Origin: CAYMYN01 sp964394665
GTDB lineage: Bacteria > Planctomycetota > UBA1135 > GCA-002686595
Assembly: GCA_964394665.1 (NCBI GenBank)
Contig: CAYMYN010000030.1
Location: 1 to 50,643 of the forward strand
DNA length: 50,643 nt
Reading direction: 5' to 3'
Every line of letters starts with the position of its first letter. Position 1 is the first letter of the stretch. Positions 25,238-34,382 of the stretch are shown here, piece by piece. The notes below the pieces were generated by a model, which had not been told where the DNA came from, made no database searches, and worked only from the letters and a program-made list of their open reading frames with translations. Made by a program: the position numbers and the translations under genes.

Positions 25238-26608
25238 TCACTCCTTGCGCGACTTGAGCTTGAGTTCGTACTGCGAGAGCTTGTCGCGCAGCTCCTGCAG
25301 GGAGGTCTGGCCGAAGTTCGGCATGCCCAGCATCTCCTCCTCGGAGTGCTGCACGATGTCGCCCAGGGTCAGGCAGCCCAGGGCCTCGACGGTGCGCCGC
25401 GCGCGGATCGAGAGCTCGAGGTCGGAGACGGGCCGGTTCATGGCCTCGGCGTTCTCGACGCCGACGTAGCGCTTGCGGTGCAGCTCGATGCTCTGCACCG
25501 CCTCTTCCTTGCCCATGCCCAGGCGCAGGCCCTTGCTGCCCAGGATCTCCTTGATCTCCAGCAAGGACGTCTCGCCGAAGTTCTTGTAGGAGAGCAGCTC
25601 GACCTCGGTTTTCCGCACCAGGTCGCCCAGGGTCAGGATGTTCATCTTGTTGAGGCAGTTGCGCGCCCGCACCGAGAGCTCGAAGTCGGTGATGGGGGTG
25701 CGCAGGATCTGGTTCAGGCGGTCTTCCTTCCGCTCCAGGTCCTCGTCGTAGAACATCTCCATCCCGGCCTTGGCGTCGGCCAGGAACAGGCGCGCCCGGC
25801 GGTCGGCGGGGAAGGTGCGCACGACGACCTCGTAGCAGGCGGCGGCGTCGCGGTCGCGGCCCAGGTCCTCGTACAGCACGCCGAGGTTCATCAGCACGGC
25901 GCGGTCGACGGGACGCTGGTCGGCGAGGATCTCGTAGCACTCGAGCGCCAGGCGCGCGTCGCCCCAACGCTCCGAGAGCAGCGCCAGGCGGAAGAGGTTG
26001 TTGCGGTGCTGCGAGTCGAGGGCGTGGGCGGCGCGGTAGGCGCCGATGGCCTTCTCCCAGTCGCGGCGCAGCTCGAAGGCCCGGCCCTCGAGGTGGCGGC
26101 CCTCGGCGCTGGCGCGGAACGCCTCGGGCGAATCGGCCAGGCGTCTCTCGAACTCTTGGGCGGCGGCTTCGTCCTCGCCGCCCTTGCGGCGCAGGGTCTC
26201 GGCCTTGCACTCGATCCAACCGGCGCGCGGGCGCGGCTCGTCGGGGTAGGCGTTCGAGAGGCGCTCGAAGATGGGCTCGGCCTCCTCGAACCGTTCGAGG
26301 GCCACGAGCGCGCTGGCGCGCGTGAAGGCGGCCACGTCGTCGTCGGCGTGGCGCGCGAGCAGGGCGGCGGCCTCCTCGTAACGCGCGAGCATCCAGCAAC
26401 CGAAGCCGCGGCGGCGGCCCTCCTCGCCTTCGCCGGGGAGCGCCAGCACGGCGCGCTCGAAGGCGTCGACCTGGCGGCGGGACTGGTAGAGGTGGTGGCG
26501 GGCGCTCTGCAGGGCGGCGAAGCTCGGGACCGGATCCCGCAGGAGATCGAAGGTTCCCAGGTCGGTGGCTTCGGCGACGGCGGTCTTCTCGGAGGAGGTC
26601 GGGCTCAT
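25238..26608 (-). CDS. TPR protein with two RNA polymerase alpha-CTD domains
   Basis: A 456-residue protein. Residues 1-295 are TPR-like helical repeats (for example GFGCWMLARYEEAAALLARH, AVLMNLGVLYEDLGRDRDAA). Two domains closely resembling the C-terminal domain of the RNA polymerase alpha subunit follow. The first (about 315-375) has ELSVRARNCLNKMNILTLGD and NFGETSLLEIKEIL; the second (about 395-450) has ELSIRARRTVEALGCLTLGD and NFGQTSLQELRDKL. The Arg equivalent to E. coli R265 is present in both, N268 only in the first, and K298 is Thr in both. The alpha N-terminal assembly domain is absent, so this is not rpoA. DNA binding to UP-like elements or competition with alpha is inferred. It has its own promoter. 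Confidence 0.9.
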   Translation of the reverse strand: MSPTSSEKTAVAEATDLGTFDLLRDPVPSFAALQSARHHLYQSRRQVDAFERAVLALPGEGEEGRRRGFGCWMLARYEEAAALLARHADDDVAAFTRASALVALERFEEAEPIFERLSNAYPDEPRPRAGWIECKAETLRRKGGEDEAAAQEFERRLADSPEAFRASAEGRHLEGRAFELRRDWEKAIGAYRAAHALDSQHRNNLFRLALLSERWGDARLALECYEILADQRPVDRAVLMNLGVLYEDLGRDRDAAACYEVVVRTFPADRRARLFLADAKAGMEMFYDEDLERKEDRLNQILRTPITDFELSVRARNCLNKMNILTLGDLVRKTEVELLSYKNFGETSLLEIKEILGSKGLRLGMGKEEAVQSIELHRKRYVGVENAEAMNRPVSDLELSIRARRTVEALGCLTLGDIVQHSEEEMLGMPNFGQTSLQELRDKLSQYELKLKSRKE

Positions 26609-26745
26609 CGTCGGGGTCCCGCGGCGGGGCTGGCGTGCGGGGCTGGCGTGCGGGCGCTGGGGCGGGGAGCCGACGGGCGGGCGCGGCGTGCGCGCGGCCG
26701 CGGGGGGGCATTCCGGCGGCCTCCGACCCGTCGAGCGAGCCCGGG

Positions 26746-26775
26746 ATCGTAGCGGCGCCCGGCGGGGAGCGTCAA
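26746..26775 (-). promoter_or_regulatory. Strong sigma70-type promoter of the TPR/alpha-CTD gene
   Basis: Minus strand: TTGACG (26775-26770), 18 bases, TACGAT (26751-26746). The leader to the ATG at 26608 would be about 130 bases. Confidence 0.65.
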
Positions 26776-27033
26776 CCGGGGCCCCGGCGGGGCAGGCCTG
26801 CTCGGCCGGCGGCGCCCGCCGCGCGGGGCCCTCGCCGTCCCGGCGGCCGGCGCCGCGCCGGAGCGCGCTCCCCCGGGGAGCGCCGGGCTCGGTTCGTCCG
26901 GGTTCGTCCGCAGGCCCGGAGCGCGGCGCCCTCGGGAGCTCGAAGCGCGGATGCCCCGGGAATCGGGCGCGCGCGCTCGCTAGGGTCCGACCTCCGCGGC
27001 GCCCGTGCGCCGCACCCATCCAGGAGACGCGCC
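26776..27033 (+). promoter_or_regulatory. Upstream region and putative -10 of murA
   Basis: The 425-base gap between the divergent alpha-CTD and murA genes holds no gene I can support. TAGGGT at 26981-26986 is a likely murA -10 and AGGAGA at 27022-27027 is its ribosome site. No convincing -35 is visible. Confidence 0.4.
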
Positions 27034-28332
<1,299 letters not shown>

Positions 28333-28385
28333 CGCGCGTCCGCGGACGGGCAGGCCCGCGGATCGGGGCCGGCCGGGCCCTGTGG

Positions 28386-28391
28386 TACAAG
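28386..28391 (+). promoter_or_regulatory. Putative -10 box of ffh
   Basis: TACAAG lies 28 bases before the ffh ATG, in the same position as the TAnnnT boxes of neighbouring genes. No -35 could be assigned. Confidence 0.3.
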
Positions 28392-28419
28392 GACCGGGAC
28401 CCCCGCCCCCGCGCAGCCC

Positions 28420-30024
28420 ATGTTCGAGTCCCTCACCCAGCGCCTGTCCGAGTCCTTCTCCTTCCTGCGCGGCAAGAAGGAGCTGACGCCCGAGAGCATC
28501 GAGGAGGGCCTGCGCAGCGTGCGCGCGGCCTTGCTCGAGGCCGACGTGCACTTCCAGCTCGCCAAGGACTTCACCGAGAAGGTCCGCGCGCGGCTCGTGG
28601 GGGAGAAACGCCTGGCGGGGGTCGATCCCTCCGAGCAGTTCGTGCACGCCTTCCACCGCGAGCTGGTGGAGCTGATGGGGCCCGAGGACGCGCGCCTGGT
28701 GGTCGCCAAGGGCGGGCCCACGGTGATCCTCATGGCGGGCCTGCAGGGGGCGGGCAAGACCACCACCTGCGCCAAGCTGGCGAAGTTCCTGCGCGAGAAG
28801 CACCAGCGACGGCCGCTGCTGGTCGCCGCCGACGTCAAGCGGCCCGCGGCGGTCGAGCAGCTCCAGGTGCTCGGCAAGCGCCTCGACGTGCCCGTCTTCC
28901 ACCGCGCGGGGCTCGCTCCGCCGGCCCTGTGCGCCGAGGGCGTGGAGGAGGCCAAGCGCCGTGGCTGCGACGTCGTGATCCTCGACACCGCCGGGCGCCT
29001 GCACGTCGACGAGGAGCTGATGCGCGAGGTGGCGGAGATCGCGCGCGTCACCAAGCCCCACAATCAGCTCCTGGTCGTCGACGCGATGACCGGCCAGGAC
29101 GCGGTGCGCTCGGCCCAGAGCTTCCACGAGCGCCTCGAGCTCACGGGCGTGATCCTGACCAAGCTCGACGGCGACGCGCGCGGCGGCGCGGCGGTGAGCC
29201 TCAAGGCCGTCACCGGCCGGCCGATCCTGTTCATCGGCACGGGCGAGAAGATCGAGGACCTCGACGCCTTCAGCGCCGAGCGCATGGCGGGGCGCATCCT
29301 CGGCATGGGCGACGTCGTCGGCCTGGTCGAGCGCGCGCAGCAGCAGATCTCCGAGAAGGAGGCCCAGGAGAGCTACGAGAAGCTCGTGCTCGGCTCGTTC
29401 ACGCTCGAGGACATGTTGGCGCAGATCCGCATGGTGCGCCGCCTGGGCCCGATCAAGAAGCTGATGGGCATGATGCCCGGCCTGGGCGGGCTCGCGGGCC
29501 AGGTCGACGTCGACGACAAGCAGATGAACCGGCTCGAGGCCTTGTTCACGTCGATGACGCCGCGCGAGCGCCTGCACCCCGACCTGATCGACATGAGCCG
29601 GCGGCGGCGCATCGCGCGCGGCTCGGGCCAGGACCTCTCGGCGGTCAACGACCTGCTCAAGCGCCACAAGGAGATGAAGCGCATGATGAAGGAGCTCGGG
29701 AAGACCGGGCTCGCTTCCAAGCTCGGCGCCAAGCAGAAGCGCGAGGCCCTGCGGGGGCTCTCCGCCAGCGGCGAGCTCGAGTCGGGCGGCGGAGGCGGCT
29801 TCTTCGGCGGCCTCGGCGGCCTCTTCGGTGGCGGCGGCGGCGGGGAGGCCGGCGCCGGGGCGGCCCCGGCCCTGCCCGGGATGGGCCGGGCGGCGGGGGC
29901 CGACGCCCTGGGGGGGATGCTCGGCGGCGGCACGCGCCCGATGGGCTCGTCCGCTACGCGCAAGAGCGGCAAACGCAAGGACAAGGACCAGAAGAAGGCG
30001 CGTCGCAAGAACCGCCGCAAGTAG
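28420..30024 (+). CDS. ffh: Signal recognition particle protein Ffh (SRP54)
   Basis: A 534-residue GTPase that with SRP RNA delivers membrane proteins to FtsY. It has the N-terminal helical domain (MFESLTQRLSESFSFLRG), G domain with GLQGAGKTTTCAKLA, DVKRPAAVEQL, DTAGRLHVDEEL, TKLDGDARGGAAVS and GTGEKIEDLDAF, and the methionine-rich M domain (about residues 325-435, with LGPIKKLMGMMPGL and SGQDLSAVNDLLKRHKEMKRMM). The last 80 residues or so are unusual: a Gly-rich stretch followed by a very basic tail (KSGKRKDKDQKKARRKNRRK). Typical Ffh is about 450 residues. rpsP follows, as in many bacteria. Confidence 0.96.
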   Translation: MFESLTQRLSESFSFLRGKKELTPESIEEGLRSVRAALLEADVHFQLAKDFTEKVRARLVGEKRLAGVDPSEQFVHAFHRELVELMGPEDARLVVAKGGPTVILMAGLQGAGKTTTCAKLAKFLREKHQRRPLLVAADVKRPAAVEQLQVLGKRLDVPVFHRAGLAPPALCAEGVEEAKRRGCDVVILDTAGRLHVDEELMREVAEIARVTKPHNQLLVVDAMTGQDAVRSAQSFHERLELTGVILTKLDGDARGGAAVSLKAVTGRPILFIGTGEKIEDLDAFSAERMAGRILGMGDVVGLVERAQQQISEKEAQESYEKLVLGSFTLEDMLAQIRMVRRLGPIKKLMGMMPGLGGLAGQVDVDDKQMNRLEALFTSMTPRERLHPDLIDMSRRRRIARGSGQDLSAVNDLLKRHKEMKRMMKELGKTGLASKLGAKQKREALRGLSASGELESGGGGGFFGGLGGLFGGGGGGEAGAGAAPALPGMGRAAGADALGGMLGGGTRPMGSSATRKSGKRKDKDQKKARRKNRRK

Positions 30025-30027
30025 GCC

Positions 30028-30053
30028 CGCGCCTCCCCGGGTCGGGGCGCGGG
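30028..30053 (+). terminator. GC-rich imperfect hairpin after ffh
   Basis: CCCGCGCC...CCCC pairs with GGGGCGCGGG around GGGTC, with a short bulge, right after the ffh stop. No T-run beyond ATTT at 30058-30061. It may attenuate read-through into rpsP. Confidence 0.3.
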
Positions 30054-30075
30054 GGGCATTTCCACGGCCCGCCCC

Positions 30076-30107
30076 TGGACACGGGCGGGGTCGATTCGTT
30101 GGATAGT
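30076..30107 (+). promoter_or_regulatory. Possible rpsP promoter
   Basis: TGGACA (30076-30081), 20 bases, GATAGT (30102-30107), 152 bases before the rpsP ATG. The spacing is longer than ideal. Confidence 0.3.
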
Positions 30108-30259
30108 GGGCTTCCAGCGGCCCCGGCCGGCTCTGGCGGGGCGCCCCGCGCGTGCCGACCCGGGCCTGCCTCGTCCTCCCGCCCTCCGCCCGACCGTCCG
30201 CGACCGCACCCCGCCCGGGGCACCCGACGCGACCCCGAGCACCCCGCACCCGACGATCC

Positions 30260-30676
30260 ATGAGCGTAGTCATCCGCATGAAGCGCACCGGCCGCCGCAA
30301 CCGGCCGTGCTACCGCATCACCGTTGCCGACCGCCGTTGGCCGCGCGACGGCCGCAACCTGGAGAGCCTCGGGCTCTACGACCCGATCGCGGCCGATCCG
30401 GCGCGCCGCGTGACCCTGGACGTCGCCCGCGCTCAGCACTGGATCTCGGTCGGCGCGCAGCCCAGCGAGACGGCGCGCTCGATCTTCAAGCGCATGGGCG
30501 TCTTCTCCGGCATGCAGCTCGCGCCGAAGAAGAAGCGCGATCGCGCCGGGCGCAAGGCCGCCACCGCCACCAAGGCGCGTCGCCAGGCCGAGGAGGCCGC
30601 GCGTCTCTTGCGCAAGGGCGAGCGCCGCGCGGCGCGCATCGCCGCCAAGCGCGCCGCGGCTCCGGCCGAGGCCTGA
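30260..30676 (+). CDS. rpsP: Small ribosomal subunit protein bS16 with basic C-terminal extension
   Basis: A 138-residue protein. The first 85 residues are a standard bS16: VVIRMKRTGRRNRPCYRITV, RRWPRDGRNLESLGLYDP and HWISVGAQPSETARSIFKRMGV. The remaining 50 residues are Lys/Arg/Ala-rich (KKKRDRAGRKAATATKARRQ and so on), making it about half as long again as usual. The start at 30260 is set by the conserved N-terminus. It follows ffh, but rimM, trmD and rplS, which often come next, are not here. Confidence 0.95.
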   Translation: MSVVIRMKRTGRRNRPCYRITVADRRWPRDGRNLESLGLYDPIAADPARRVTLDVARAQHWISVGAQPSETARSIFKRMGVFSGMQLAPKKKRDRAGRKAATATKARRQAEEAARLLRKGERRAARIAAKRAAAPAEA

Positions 30677-30899
30677 TCCGTCCCGATCCCGATCCCGATC
30701 CCGTTCCCGCGCGCCGCGCACCGTCGCGGCCGGGGCGTCCAGCCCCCGCGGGTCCAGACCCGAGCGCGGGCAGGCGTGCGGCCCCTCCGGCACCGAGGCC
30801 GGGGCGGGCCGTCTCCGTCCTCCCCGCGGACTAGGGTCCGAGCTGATCGCCTTCCCGCCCCGCGCGCTCCCCTTCCTTTCCCGAGCCGGTGACGATCCC
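30677..30899 (+). promoter_or_regulatory. Intergenic region with CCCGAT tandem repeat and putative -10
   Basis: A short tandem repeat of CCCGAT units (about 30685-30708) follows rpsP. TAGGGT at 30832-30837 is a likely -10 for the Nth-like gene, 62 bases before its GTG. Confidence 0.4.
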
Positions 30900-32117
30900 G
30901 TGAGCAAGAAGTCGGACCAGGCGGCCAAGTTGCTCGAGAAGGTCGAGCTGCCCCATGAGATTCCCGCGCCGCTGAAGGAGGGCTCGCTGCTGCAGCAGGG
31001 GCTCTACGCGGTGCTCCTGCGGCACATGCCCAGCGCGAAGGCCGAGGCCGCGGTCGGATCCCTCGCCAAGGCCTTCGAGGACTGGAACGAGCTGCGCGTG
31101 TGCCAGGCCCAGGAGGTCGCCGCGCACCTTGCGCCCAAGGGCAGCCGCACGCCGGACAAGCTGCGCAAGCTCGTGCCCGCCGCCAACGCGGTGCGCGACT
31201 ACCTGCAGGAGGTCTACCAGAAGACCCACGCCCTCGACCTGGCCGAGCTCGAGGAGGATCCGCTCAGCGCCGGGAAGTTGGTCTCGCAGATGCCCTATCT
31301 GGGCAGCGTCGCGGGCTCGTTCCTGCTGTGGCTGGCGCACGAGCGCACCTTGCCGGTCACGCCCGGCTTGACGCGCGTGCTCGACCGCCTGGGGCTGATG
31401 GCGCGCACCGCCTCGCCCAAGAAGGCCCGCGCGGCCATGGATCCCCTGGTGCCGGGAGACGATCCGCTGCGTTTCGCCGCGGGTTTCGGTCTGGTGGCCG
31501 AGCGCTGGTGCCACCAACGCAACCCGGTCTGCTGGGAGTGCCCGCTGCGCGAGGACTGTCCGCACGGCAAGAAGGTCTTCAAGGAGTGGAAGGTCCAGCA
31601 GGAGCGTCAGGAGGCGCAGCGCGTGAAGGAGGAAGCGCGACGTCTCGTGCAAGCCGAGAAGGATCGCGCGCGCGAGGAGCGCGAGCGCAAGCGGGCCGAG
31701 GAGGCCCGCCGGCGCCAGGCCGAGAAGGACGCCCGCGCGGCGGAGCGCAAGCTCGCCGCGGACAAGAAGGCGACCGAGAAGAAGGCCGCCGACGCGAAGG
31801 CCGCGGCCAAGAAGTCCGCCGAGAAGAAGGCGGGCTCGAAGACGGCCGACAAGAAGGGGCCCGAGAAGAAGGCCACCGACAAGAAGGTCGCCGACAAGAA
31901 GGCGCCCGAGAAGAAGACTTCGGACAAGCGGGCTGCGGAGAAGAAGGCCCCGGACAAGAAGGCTGCCGAGAGGAGAGCCGCTCCGAAACCGGCCGATAAG
32001 AAGGCGGCGGCCAAGAAGCCGGCGACGGCCAAGGCCCCCGCCAAGAAGGCCGCGGCCCTCAAGGCCAAGACCGGCGCGGGCAAGTCCGCCCCCAAGGCCG
32101 CCCCGCGCAAACGCTGA
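30900..32117 (+). CDS. Endonuclease-III-like HhH/[4Fe-4S] protein lacking catalytic residues, with histone-H1-like Lys/Ala tail
   Basis: A 405-residue protein from a GTG start. Residues about 25-225 follow the endonuclease III fold. The hairpin-helix region MPYLGSVAGSFLLWLAHE aligns with LPGVGRKTANVVL of Nth, but the catalytic Lys is Val and the catalytic Asp of VDTH is Thr (LPVTPGLTRVLDRLGL). The iron-sulfur loop CHQRNPVCWECPLREDC keeps the exact C-x6-C-x2-C-x5-C spacing. From about residue 230 to the end, 175 residues are a charged helix and then KKA/DKK repeats rich in Lys, Ala, Pro and Glu, like bacterial histone-H1-like tails. So it probably binds DNA without cutting it. It lies between rpsP and maf, with a possible -10 at 30832. 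Confidence 0.88.
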   Translation: MSKKSDQAAKLLEKVELPHEIPAPLKEGSLLQQGLYAVLLRHMPSAKAEAAVGSLAKAFEDWNELRVCQAQEVAAHLAPKGSRTPDKLRKLVPAANAVRDYLQEVYQKTHALDLAELEEDPLSAGKLVSQMPYLGSVAGSFLLWLAHERTLPVTPGLTRVLDRLGLMARTASPKKARAAMDPLVPGDDPLRFAAGFGLVAERWCHQRNPVCWECPLREDCPHGKKVFKEWKVQQERQEAQRVKEEARRLVQAEKDRAREERERKRAEEARRRQAEKDARAAERKLAADKKATEKKAADAKAAAKKSAEKKAGSKTADKKGPEKKATDKKVADKKAPEKKTSDKRAAEKKAPDKKAAERRAAPKPADKKAAAKKPATAKAPAKKAAALKAKTGAGKSAPKAAPRKR

Positions 32118-32166
32118 CCGATCCGGGGCGGTGCGCCGGATCGACGCCGCCCGAGGAGCGCGCCCC

Positions 32167-32808
32167 ATGGCAGCCTTCCGCATCGTCCTGGCCTCGGCCT
32201 CCCCGCGGCGGCGTGAGTTGCTCGCGCGGGCCGGCCTCGAGTTCGAGGTCGAGCCCTCCGAGGTCGGCGAGGACCTGCCCGAGGGCATCGCCCCCGAGCA
32301 GGGCGCCGCGCTGCTCGCCGAGCGCAAGGCGCGCGCGGTGGCGCTGCGTTACGGCGCCGCGCGCCCGGCGCGGCTCGTGATCGGCGCCGACACCGTCGTG
32401 GCCCTCGATGGGCCGGACGGGGTGCGCCTCCTGGCCAAGCCGGCGGACGAGGCCGAGGCGCGGGCGATGCTCGGCGCCCTCTCGGGCTCGGTGCACCGGG
32501 TCGTGACCGGGGTGTGCGTCGCGTGGGTCGGGGCGGACGTCCCCGGCGGATTGCGAGTCGAGGTCGGCGCCGAGCGCACCTGGGTCAGCATGCGGCCGAT
32601 CGCGCCCCAGGAGATCGAGGCCTACGTCGCTTCGGGCGAGTGGCGCGACAAGGCCGGCGGCTACGCGATCCAGGAGTCGGCCGACGCCTTCGTCACCGCG
32701 CTCGCCGAGGGCGGGTTCGACAACGTGGTCGGGCTGCCGGTGGCCCTCACCCAGGCCCTGCTCGCGCGGGTGGTGGCCGCCGTCGACCTACCCGGGGCGG
32801 GCGGCTAG
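32167..32808 (+). CDS. maf: Maf-family nucleoside triphosphate pyrophosphatase
   Basis: A 213-residue protein that hydrolyses non-canonical or modified nucleoside triphosphates to monophosphates. Signatures: VLASASPRRRELLARAG at the N-terminus, AERKARAVA, VIGADTVVALDG with the catalytic Asp, VHRVVTGV and WRDKAGGYAIQESADAFV. ATG 32167 has GAGGAG 8 bases upstream. It lies 49 bases after the Nth-like gene in the same direction, so the two may be co-transcribed. Substrate subtype (dTTP/UTP or m7GTP) not assigned. Confidence 0.95.
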   Translation: MAAFRIVLASASPRRRELLARAGLEFEVEPSEVGEDLPEGIAPEQGAALLAERKARAVALRYGAARPARLVIGADTVVALDGPDGVRLLAKPADEAEARAMLGALSGSVHRVVTGVCVAWVGADVPGGLRVEVGAERTWVSMRPIAPQEIEAYVASGEWRDKAGGYAIQESADAFVTALAEGGFDNVVGLPVALTQALLARVVAAVDLPGAGG

Positions 32809-32836
32809 CCGTGCTCCGGGCCCGCGCGCCCGGCGC

Positions 32837-32865
32837 TTGTGGCCCTGCGCCGCCGGAGTTACCCT
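32837..32865 (+). promoter_or_regulatory. Promoter of rpmE
   Basis: TTGTGG (32837-32842), 17 bases, TACCCT (32860-32865), 65 bases before the rpmE ATG. Confidence 0.5.
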
Positions 32866-32930
32866 CTGCGGCTCCCTGTGCCGGCCCCGACCCTCTTCGG
32901 GCGGCCCGGGACCCCTCCGCGAGGCGCGCG

Positions 32931-33155
32931 ATGAAGAGCGACATCCACCCCAAGTACTTCGACTGCCAGGTCCACTGCGGCTGCGGCGCCTCGTTCTCGA
33001 CGCGCGCCACGGTGCGCGAGCTGCGGGTCGAGATCTGCGGCACCTGCCACCCCTTCTACTCGGGCAAGCAGAAGTACGTCGACACCGCCGGGCGGGTCGA
33101 TCGCTTCGCCAAGAAGTACGGCAAGATCGACCTCGGCGCGGTCAAGAAGCGCTGA
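32931..33155 (+). CDS. rpmE: Large ribosomal subunit protein bL31
   Basis: A 74-residue protein. MKSDIHPKYFDCQVHC is a standard bL31 N-terminus, and the cysteines in CQVHCGCG and EICGTCHPFYSGKQK form the zinc ribbon of the zinc-containing (C+) type. The C-terminal part AGRVDRFAKKYG is also family-typical. prfA follows after 68 bases, an order seen in many bacteria. Confidence 0.96.
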   Translation: MKSDIHPKYFDCQVHCGCGASFSTRATVRELRVEICGTCHPFYSGKQKYVDTAGRVDRFAKKYGKIDLGAVKKR

Positions 33156-33223
33156 GCGCCCGGTTCGCGTGGGGGCCTCGGGCCAGCGCGCCGGCCGCGG
33201 CCCTGCTCGCGCGGCCCTGCTCC

Positions 33224-34303
33224 ATGGACCTCGACCCGGCCATCGTCGCCAAGCTGCGCGAGCGCGCCGATCGCTCGCGGGAGTTGGCCGAGCACCTGGC
33301 CTCCCCGGCGGAGGTCGGCGGTCCGCGCTACTCGAAGCTCCTGCGCGAGCACGGCCAGCTCGAGGCCGCGCGTGAGCTCTTCGAGCGTTACCTCTCGTTG
33401 CGCTCGCGCGAGGCCGAGGCGCGGCGCATCCTCGCCGACGCGCGCGAGGACGCCGACCTGCGCCAGCTCGCCGGCGAGGACCTGCTGGCGGTCGAAGGAG
33501 AGTTCGCCGCTCTCGAGGACGAGGTCAAGCGCGAGCTCGTCACCACCGAGGAGGACCGGCGCACGCGCGTGATCCTCGAGATCCGCGCCGGCACCGGCGG
33601 CGACGAGGCGACGCTCTTCGCGCGCGACCTGTACCGCATCTACCAGCGCTACTGCGAGCACCGGGGCTGGCGCGTCGAGGAGCTCGAGCTCACGCCCTCC
33701 GAGGTCGGTGGCTTCAAGGAGGTCATCGTCGGTGTCTCGGGCCCCGACTGTTGGCGGCTGCTGCGTTTCGAATCCGGCGGCCACCGCGTCCAACGCGTGC
33801 CCGCCACCGAGACCCAGGGCCGCATCCACACCTCCGCCGCGACGGTGGCGGTGCTGCCCGAGGCCGAGGAGGCCGAGGTCGTGATCCACGACAACGACCT
33901 GCGCATCGACACCATGCGCGCCGGCGGCCCCGGCGGCCAGAGCGTCAACAAGACGAGCTCCGCCGTGCGCATCACGCACCTGCCCACGAACACGGTGGTG
34001 ATCTGCCAGGACGAGAAGAGCCAGCACAAGAACAAGGCCAGGGCCATGCGCATCCTGACCTCGCGTCTGCTCGAGGCCGAGGAGCGCCGCCTGCACGCCG
34101 AGCGCGCGGCCAATCGCAAGACCCAGGTGGGCTCGGGCGATCGCAGCGAACGGGTGCGGACCTACAACTACCCCCAGAATCGCGTGACCGACCACCGCTT
34201 GGGGGAGAACGTCTCCCTGGAGCAGGTGCTCTCCGGCAAGTTGGACCCGATCCTCGAGGGCCTCGCGGCCCTGGAGTGGGAGGATCGGCTGGCCGCCCTG
34301 TGA
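33224..34303 (+). CDS. prfA: Peptide chain release factor 1
   Basis: A 359-residue class I release factor ending translation at UAA and UAG. The codon-recognition tripeptide PAT is in RVPATETQGRIHTSA and the GGQ loop in MRAGGPGGQSVNKTSSAVR. Other family marks are IRAGTGGDEA near residue 120 and RSERVRTYNYPQNRVTDHR near the C-terminus. Length is normal. The start at 33224 gives the expected N-terminal helical domain. The gene for the enzyme that methylates the GGQ glutamine, prmC, is two genes downstream. Confidence 0.97.
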   Translation: MDLDPAIVAKLRERADRSRELAEHLASPAEVGGPRYSKLLREHGQLEAARELFERYLSLRSREAEARRILADAREDADLRQLAGEDLLAVEGEFAALEDEVKRELVTTEEDRRTRVILEIRAGTGGDEATLFARDLYRIYQRYCEHRGWRVEELELTPSEVGGFKEVIVGVSGPDCWRLLRFESGGHRVQRVPATETQGRIHTSAATVAVLPEAEEAEVVIHDNDLRIDTMRAGGPGGQSVNKTSSAVRITHLPTNTVVICQDEKSQHKNKARAMRILTSRLLEAEERRLHAERAANRKTQVGSGDRSERVRTYNYPQNRVTDHRLGENVSLEQVLSGKLDPILEGLAALEWEDRLAAL

Positions 34304-34321
34304 CCCCGCGGCTCGCGGGGG

Positions 34322-34327
34322 TAGGGT
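34322..34327 (+). promoter_or_regulatory. Putative -10 box before the prfA-prmC interposed gene
   Basis: TAGGGT 55 bases before the ATG at 34383. No clear -35. Confidence 0.3.
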
Positions 34328-34382
34328 TCGCCGACCCTCCGCGATCCGGACCCGGATCCCCCCAGCGCCCCACGAACGAGCG

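Noticed and set aside
25238..26608. Considered as the RNA polymerase alpha subunit gene (rpoA)
   Set aside because: It has no alpha N-terminal assembly domain, carries TPRs instead, and has two C-terminal domains.
30685..30708. CCCGAT tandem units considered as a CRISPR or regulatory iteron
   Set aside because: Only about four 6-base units with no spacers; best seen as a short simple repeat.
30900..32117. Considered as an ordinary endonuclease III (nth)
   Set aside because: Both catalytic positions are substituted and a 175-residue Lys/Ala tail is present, so the standard name and function would mislead.
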